Below, piece after piece: positions 57,502 to 64,000 of a DNA stretch of 64,000 nucleotides. The DNA comes from Streptomyces monashensis (GTDB taxonomy: Bacteria; Actinomycetota; Actinomycetes; Streptomycetales; Streptomycetaceae). The stretch is taken from NCBI RefSeq assembly GCF_001866665.1, contig NZ_MLYO01000048.1, positions 116,975 through 180,974 of the forward strand, read 5' to 3'. Every line of letters starts with the position of its first letter. Position 1 is the first letter of the stretch. The position numbers and the translations under genes were made by a program. The notes under the pieces were generated by a model. The model did not search any database. It saw only the letters and a program-made list of their open reading frames with translations, and was not told where the DNA came from.

Positions 57502-58035
57502 ATGTCAGCCGAGCGCCCCGAAGTCTCCGCAAAAGACATCACCGTCCGCCGGGCGCGGACCAGCGATGTCCCGGCCGTACGCCGCCTCCTCGACGCCTAC
57601 GTGCGTGACCGCATCCTGCTCGACAAAGCAACCGTCACGCTTTACGAGGACATCCAGGAGTTCTGGGTCGCGGAACGCGACGACAACGCCGAGGTGGTCG
57701 GTTGCGGTGCGCTGCACGTCATGTGGGAGGACCTCGCGGAAGTCCGCACTCTCGCGGTGAAGCCGGGTCTCAAGGGCGCCGGCGTCGGCCATCAGTTGCT
57801 GGAGAGGCTGGTCGAGACCGCACGCCGGCTCGGCGTTCGCCGCGTTTTCTGCCTCACCTTCGAAGTGGACTTCTTCGCGAAGCACGGCTTCGTGGAGATC
57901 GGTGAGACCCCCGTCGACGCCGATGTCTACGCGGAGCTGTTGCGTTCCTATGACGAGGGCGTCGCCGAGTTCCTCGGTCTCGAACGGGTGAAACCGAACA
58001 CCCTGGGCAACAGCCGGATGCTTCTGCATCTGTGA
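57502..58035 (+). CDS. argA: Amino-acid N-acetyltransferase (short ArgA type)
   Basis: 177-residue GNAT protein: ITVRRARTSDVPAVRRLLDAYVRDRILLDKA, VRTLAVKPGLKGAGVGHQLLERLVETARRLGVRRVFCLTFEVDFFAKHGFVEI. This matches the stand-alone N-acetylglutamate synthase found in actinobacteria, the first step of arginine synthesis. No other arg gene is nearby, so the assignment rests on sequence pattern only. It begins 9 bp after the BlaI-like gene. Confidence 0.85.
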   Translation: MSAERPEVSAKDITVRRARTSDVPAVRRLLDAYVRDRILLDKATVTLYEDIQEFWVAERDDNAEVVGCGALHVMWEDLAEVRTLAVKPGLKGAGVGHQLLERLVETARRLGVRRVFCLTFEVDFFAKHGFVEIGETPVDADVYAELLRSYDEGVAEFLGLERVKPNTLGNSRMLLHL

Positions 58036-58154
58036 TCGTCATTGCCCGAGTGCCCTATGTCCGAAACGCGCATGTTTCCGGGTCCAGGGGATCCACCAGT
58101 GCTCTCCCGGGGGTTTGTGTTTTTCCGGCAAAAGCGGTTTGCTTTCCGGCGTAG

Positions 58155-58172
58155 TGCAGTACTGCATATAAC
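58155..58172 (+). promoter_or_regulatory. Palindrome and -10-like box upstream of lsr2
   Basis: TGCAGTACTGCA (58155-58166, perfect) is immediately followed by TATAAC (58167-58172). It lies in a relatively AT-rich 203-bp region between argA and lsr2, which also has TTTCCGGC repeats. Probably the lsr2 promoter with an operator. Confidence 0.5.
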
Positions 58173-58238
58173 AGGGGCGGCGAAACGGCGGACGCCGCAC
58201 ACCCCTGGCCCTCAACGTTATCGATGAAAGGAAATCCG

Positions 58239-58574
58239 GTGGCACAGAAGGTTCAGGTCCTTCTTGTCGACGACCTCGACGGCGGCGAGGCGGACGAGAC
58301 CGTGACGTTCGCGCTGGACGGCAAGACGTACGAGATCGATCTCACGACCACCAATGCGGACAAGCTGCGTGGGCTTCTCGAGCCCTATGTGAAGGGCGGT
58401 CGTCGTACCGGAGGCCGTGCCTCTGGTGGACGCGGAAAGGCCCGCGCCGCTTCCGGTGGCAACCAGGACACCGCGGCGATCCGCGCCTGGGCGAAGGAGA
58501 ACGGCTACGAGGTCAACGACCGCGGCCGTGTTCCGGGGAACATCCGCGAGGCCTATGAGAAGGCCAACGGCTGA
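58239..58574 (+). CDS. lsr2: Lsr2 nucleoid-associated protein
   Basis: 111 residues from GTG 58239 (GAAAGGA 6-7 nt upstream). The N-terminal oligomerisation domain is VQVLLVDDLDGGEADETVTFALDGKTYEIDLTTTNADKLRGLLEPYV. A basic Gly/Arg linker follows. The C-terminal DNA-binding domain is IRAWAKENGYEVNDRGRVPGNIREAYEKANG, with the AT-minor-groove RGR at 95-97. It silences AT-rich foreign DNA. Its 3' end overlaps the next, opposite gene by 22 bp. Confidence 0.97.
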   Translation: MAQKVQVLLVDDLDGGEADETVTFALDGKTYEIDLTTTNADKLRGLLEPYVKGGRRTGGRASGGRGKARAASGGNQDTAAIRAWAKENGYEVNDRGRVPGNIREAYEKANG

Positions 58575-59293
58575 TCCCGCCGCACGGCGGGCGACGGCCC
58601 GGCGCACGCGCGCCGCAGCCGGACGCGGTGACACTCCGCTGCCACCGTGTCCACCAGTCGCACGAGATCGGGGACGCTCCCCTCGCGTCCCATGGCCGAC
58701 AGCGCCGGCAGCGAGGCCTCGGCCTCGCCTCCCGGGCCGGGGGGCCGCAGCCACACGGCGGCCCCCCGTACGGAGCCGACAGCCGGACCGGCCGTCGGCA
58801 CACCGGCGTCCGGCACACCGGTATCCGGCAGCGATGACATCGGAGCCTGCGGCACACGACCGGCCCCCGGTGGCGGCCCCGGTGCCTCCATCGCGCCGCC
58901 CGCGCCCAGGGTCCGCAGGTCGAGGAGGACGGCGCTCCACTCCAGCCAGTCCAGCAGTCCCGGCAGCTCCTCCGCGCCGCCCGCGGCCACCAGCAGCTGC
59001 ATCCGGTCGCCGCGCAGCGCCACCGGAGAGCCCGGCGCGAGACGCCGGAGCGCCCGCGCGCCCGCCTCGGCCGGCACGTCCAGGACGTCGAACCGCACCC
59101 CGGTGAGCAGCCGCAGCGGTCGTCCGGGCATGGTCGCCCACCCCAGATCGTTCTCGTACCAGTGGCGGGTTCGCGCCTCCGGGCCGGCCGCCGCGGCACA
59201 GAGCCCCGATTCCGGGGCAGGAGGGCCGACGAGGCCGTCGCCCGGGTCGAGGGGCCGGCGGGGAAAGGGGACGGTGTGGACAGGGTGAGTCAT
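58553..59293 (-). CDS. Conserved hypothetical protein next to lsr2
   Basis: 246 residues from ATG 59293 (GGGAG 7 nt upstream). The sequence has HWYENDLGWATMPGRPLRLLTGVRFDVLDVPAEAGARALRRL and GDRMQLLVAAGGAEELPGLLDWLEW, a pattern I have seen in actinobacterial proteins annotated as primase/polymerase-like, but no catalytic motif is evident. The gene overlaps the lsr2 3' end (22 bp, convergent). A Gly/Pro insert at residues 140-175 is low complexity. Confidence 0.75.
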   Translation of the reverse strand: MTHPVHTVPFPRRPLDPGDGLVGPPAPESGLCAAAAGPEARTRHWYENDLGWATMPGRPLRLLTGVRFDVLDVPAEAGARALRRLAPGSPVALRGDRMQLLVAAGGAEELPGLLDWLEWSAVLLDLRTLGAGGAMEAPGPPPGAGRVPQAPMSSLPDTGVPDAGVPTAGPAVGSVRGAAVWLRPPGPGGEAEASLPALSAMGREGSVPDLVRLVDTVAAECHRVRLRRACAGPSPAVRRDQPLAFS

Positions 59294-59426
59294 ACGGAGC
59301 TCCCGGGCCGGACCAGCCATGCCAGGTGCAACCGGCCGAGCGACCTGATGGTTACGTTGCGTACTCGACTGATTGCGGATGGTTCCGGAAAAGAGGGCGT
59401 GTGGGGGTCCGGGGAAGCGCGAGGTT

Positions 59427-59443
59427 GTTCGCCCATAGCGGAG
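59427..59443 (+). promoter_or_regulatory. ClgR-like box 1
   Basis: GTTCGC-N5-GCGGAG, matching the GTTCGC-N5-GCG core known for ClgR operators of clp genes. Confidence 0.5.
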
Positions 59444-59533
59444 GGAACGGGGCCGTACGGGCATGGAGTGTCCGTGCCCGCGGGTAAGACATGCCTAGTG
59501 GGAGGGGGCGACACGCAGGACGGCCCGTCTCAC

Positions 59534-59550
59534 GTTCGCCATCGGCGTAC
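59534..59550 (+). promoter_or_regulatory. ClgR-like box 2
   Basis: GTTCGC-N5-GCGTAC, one mismatch from a perfect GTTCGC-N5-GCGAAC palindrome. It lies 28 bp upstream of the sigma-R-like -35. Confidence 0.65.
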
Positions 59551-59578
59551 TGGCGATGAGGGTAACTGCCTGGCCTGC

Positions 59579-59605
59579 GGGAACATCGTCTCGCACCATC
59601 AGGTT
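59579..59605 (+). promoter_or_regulatory. Sigma-R-like promoter of clpC
   Basis: GGGAAC (59579-59584), 18 bp, GTT (59603-59605). The SigR/SigH pattern is GGGAAY-N18-GTT. Together with the ClgR box it fits thiol-stress control of proteolysis. Confidence 0.55.
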
Positions 59606-59751
59606 GGGACAGATGTCGGCGTTCGGGGTCAGGAGGCCAAGGACGGTGTCGGCAGTTGGAATGAGCGGTCCCCGCTTGCGGGACTAAGCTGCGGAAGGAC
59701 AGGGAGGGGAAGTTCCCCCCACTGCCTGACCGCTCTGAGGAGCGATTAACG

Positions 59752-62277
<2,526 letters not shown>

Positions 62278-62300
62278 GCCTCCGGCGGATCAGCCGGGTC

Positions 62301-62334
62301 GAAGGGGCCGGTGCCTTTGGGCACCGGCCCCTTC
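62301..62334. terminator. Bidirectional terminator after clpC
   Basis: GAAGGGGCCGGTGCC (62301-62315) pairs perfectly with GGCACCGGCCCCTTC (62320-62334), 4-nt loop, between convergent genes. Confidence 0.85.
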
Positions 62335-62365
62335 ACCGCATCCGGGGATCAAGCACCGACGGCCG

Positions 62366-62998
62366 TCAGGACAACTGGCCGTTGTAGTCGGGGAGCTTGA
62401 ACGTCTTCTCGGCGTGGCCGCCGGAGAGGTCGGTGGCGCTGTTGCCGATGTTCGCGATGATCGTGTAGCCCTTGTTCTCGATGTCGACGCGCTGGGCCGT
62501 CTTGTAGGCGGCGACGTCCTTGAAGAGGTCGAACAGGCCGCGGACGTAGAGGCCGGAGACGTCGTAGCCGTCGTACTCCAGGTTCCACTCGGTGGGCTCT
62601 TCGATGATGCCCGGGCGGGCAGTGACGAAGAAGAGTGAGACGCCGTGCTCCTGGGCGTACTTCGCGACGTTCAGCACGGGCTTGTTGGCCGGCTGGGGGT
62701 AGCTGAAGCCGTAGTCGGTCTCCAGCGTGGTGTTGTCGATGTCGAAGACGATCGCCTGCTTCTCGCCCGGTTTGGCGGCGGCGATGCGCTGCTTCAGGTA
62801 CGGCAGGGCCTGGTCCATCACCGTCTGGCAGTCCTTCTGCCAGGTCGCGTAGTCCACCTTCGTGGCCGTCGCGGTGGCGGTGGCGTCGGCGGTCGCGCTG
62901 CTCGTGGTCGCGGCCTGGGCCGGGGCGGCCAGAGCGGTCAGGGCGGCCACGGAGACGGCGGTGGCGGAGATACGGCGAGCCCAGGGGCCTCTGGTCAT
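62366..62998 (-). CDS. Secreted HAD-superfamily acid phosphatase
   Basis: 210 residues from ATG 62998. A twin-Arg-free signal (MTRGPWARRISATAVSVAALTALAAPAQA) is cut near AQA/A. An Ala/Thr linker follows. The HAD motif I is VFDIDNTTLETDYG, motif II is FFVTARPG, and motif III/IV is ANIGNSATDLSGGHAEKTFKLPDY. This is the subfamily IIIB (acid phosphatase class B) pattern. It probably dephosphorylates organic phosphates outside the cell. Convergent with clpC. Confidence 0.9.
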   Translation of the reverse strand: MTRGPWARRISATAVSVAALTALAAPAQAATTSSATADATATATATKVDYATWQKDCQTVMDQALPYLKQRIAAAKPGEKQAIVFDIDNTTLETDYGFSYPQPANKPVLNVAKYAQEHGVSLFFVTARPGIIEEPTEWNLEYDGYDVSGLYVRGLFDLFKDVAAYKTAQRVDIENKGYTIIANIGNSATDLSGGHAEKTFKLPDYNGQLS

Positions 62999-63403
62999 CG
63001 GTGGGGGTCCTCTCACACGGACGGGCCTGAATGTCAGGGGCATGATCTGAGGTGAGGGTGGCGTGAGGGGAACCGTAGGGTTACCGAACGGTAGGTGCCT
63101 GGAAGTGCGCGTCACATTCACGTGATCGCGGCCAGGGAACCCGGTGATATGCCGCACGGGCGTTATGCCCCCTACTAGTCCGGATAGTGGAGTCAGCCGG
63201 GCGGGTAAAGGACGGACAAAGGGAACGTCATGTCGGGAGGTCGTCGGCAAAGAACGGCGGCCTCGGGGCGGGGGTATCTCCTACCGGGCTTCGTAGGACG
63301 GGCGTTTTGGGGTGGGCGGGGTGCTGGGCTACCAAGGAGTGGCCGCCCGGAGGAACCTCCGTTCGCCGGGTGGCGGTTCTGTCCCCGAGTCCACGAGGTT
63401 TCG
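62999..63403. other. 405-bp region between phosphatase and M23 genes
   Basis: No supported gene. The left part holds the phosphatase promoter (a CCGTAGG...CGGTAGG repeat near 63078-63100). The right 200-270 bases before the M23 start are G-rich with small hairpins (CTACC...GTAGG near 63290; GGAGGAACCTCC near 63353), a possible structured leader. Confidence 0.5.
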
Positions 63404-63952
63404 ATGTTCCAGCGCGTCATGTCCCGTTCTTCCCGTACGTCCCCGCTCCGCGCCCGGGTGGCTGTCCTGGCCGCCGCCGTGGGGTCCCTGGCCGTCGTGG
63501 GGACCGGGGCGGCGAGCGCGGCCGCGCCGTCGGCCGGCTGGGTCGACCCGGTGCAGAAGTACACGCTGTCGGCCCGCTTCATGCAGGCCGGCGGCATGTG
63601 GCAGACCAAGCACAGCGGTCTGGACCTCGCCGTGCCGACCGGCACCGCGGTGGTCGCCGCGCACGGCGGCACCGTCGTCAAGGCCGGCCCGAACGGTGCC
63701 GGTGACGGCCCCGCGTACGGCAACGCCGTCGTGATCAGGCACGGCAACGGCGCGTACTCGCAGTACGCGCACCTGTCCCGGGTCGACGTCAAGGCGGGCC
63801 ACGTCGTCAGGACCGGCCAGCGCATCGCACTGTCCGGCTCCACCGGCAACTCCACCGGTCCGCACCTGCACTTCGAGATCCGTACGACCCCGAACCACGG
63901 CTCCGCCGTCGACCCGGCCGCCTTCCTGCGCGGCAAGGGCGTCACCTTCTGA
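63404..63952 (+). CDS. Secreted M23-family peptidase
   Basis: 182 residues from ATG 63404 (GAGG 6 nt upstream). A signal peptide (basic start, then VAVLAAAVGSLAVVGTGAASA) is probably cut after ASA. The LytM domain has the zinc motifs HSGLDLAVPTGTAV (HxxxD) and HLHFEIR (HxH). It cleaves peptidoglycan cross-bridges. Short linker and no other cell-wall-binding domain. A long structured leader precedes it. Confidence 0.93.
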   Translation: MFQRVMSRSSRTSPLRARVAVLAAAVGSLAVVGTGAASAAAPSAGWVDPVQKYTLSARFMQAGGMWQTKHSGLDLAVPTGTAVVAAHGGTVVKAGPNGAGDGPAYGNAVVIRHGNGAYSQYAHLSRVDVKAGHVVRTGQRIALSGSTGNSTGPHLHFEIRTTPNHGSAVDPAAFLRGKGVTF

Positions 63953-64000
63953 GCGGCGTCACCCCCTAGGCCCCCCTAGTGTGATGCGCCTGAAATCGAA

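Larger units (their letters stand above)
59294..59751. other. 458-bp regulatory region upstream of clpC
   Basis: No supported gene. It holds two ClgR-like boxes, a sigma-R-like promoter match, and a ribosome binding site GAGGAG about 10 nt before the clpC ATG. The predicted 5' leader from the sigma-R-like promoter is about 140 nt. Confidence 0.6.

Noticed and set aside
59657..59690. GGAAT near 59657 as a second SigR promoter of clpC
   Set aside because: No GTT at 18 bp; spacing and -10 do not fit.
63230..63403. N-terminal extension of the M23 peptidase frame
   Set aside because: The extension would bury the signal peptide about 58 residues from the N-terminus; the ATG at 63404 has a good ribosome binding site and begins directly with a signal sequence.

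Overview
The window is high-GC actinobacterial chromosome and almost certainly Streptomyces. It carries a TipA-type MerR regulator, Lsr2, two XRE/DUF397 modules, GTG starts throughout, strong third-position GC bias and a NuoD2 paralogue. From memory only, the gene order from the DNA polymerase gene (about 2.1 kb) to clpC (about 60 kb) resembles the S. coelicolor SCO34xx-SCO337x region in inverted orientation; a genome alignment would be needed to confirm this. I see no tRNA, rRNA, IS element, integrase, CRISPR array or biosynthetic gene cluster. This is mostly conserved core chromosome with small accessory regulatory modules.

Layout. 1-6.1 kb: the 3' part of an NB-ARC/TPR regulator, a family A DNA polymerase-like gene, an autoregulated-looking HTH/Clp_N gene and a DUF2786 gene. 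6.2-7.4 kb: two lipoproteins. 7.4-10 kb: two divergent runs of zinc-free ribosomal protein paralogues (S14, L28 / L33, L31, S18) around a Zur-box-like site, with a COG0523-like protein that has lost its GTP-binding motifs. 10-11.3 kb: a VOC/ArsR/SRPBCC operon behind paired operators. 11.4-17.4 kb: two XRE/DUF397-type developmental regulator modules flanking an aldehyde dehydrogenase and a PadR regulator. 17.3-20.1 kb: glutamate decarboxylase with a CLC chloride channel, a plausible acid-resistance pair. 20.2-24.9 kb: TipA-like regulator, YbjQ, DedA protein with a Gln/Tyr-rich tail, ThrE-like exporter and inorganic pyrophosphatase. 24.9-32.6 kb: D-Ala-D-Ala carboxypeptidase, metalloprotease, tilS, hpt, ftsH, folE. 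32.6-37.8 kb (minus strand): DUF3180, folK, folB, an NTF2-like gene, folP and an MprF-like lysyltransferase. 38-45 kb: esterase, coiled-coil membrane protein, two PH-domain membrane proteins, nuoD2 and an NDUFAF7/MidA-like methyltransferase. 45-50 kb: a NarL-type two-component system, an ArsR-like regulator, a small gene and a threonine-aldolase-like enzyme. 50.2-55.7 kb: a cofactor operon (DUF2520 dehydrogenase, panC, nadB, nadC, coaX). 55.9-64 kb: small conserved genes, a BlaI-like regulator, argA-like acetyltransferase, lsr2, clpC, an acid phosphatase-like protein and an M23 peptidase.

How genes work together. Three groups stand out. (1) Under zinc starvation, Zur release would switch on ribosomal proteins that lack zinc ligands, together with a metal-binding COG0523 relative. 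(2) NuoD2 lies tail to tail with a methyltransferase of the family whose mitochondrial member methylates the NuoD homologue of complex I, and the target Arg is present. (3) Proteostasis genes ftsH and clpC both have sigma-R-like promoter matches, and clpC also has two ClgR-like boxes. Several regulators show paired palindromes over promoters whose predicted transcription start is the start codon (leaderless genes). All functional statements rest on reading motifs by eye; no database search was run.
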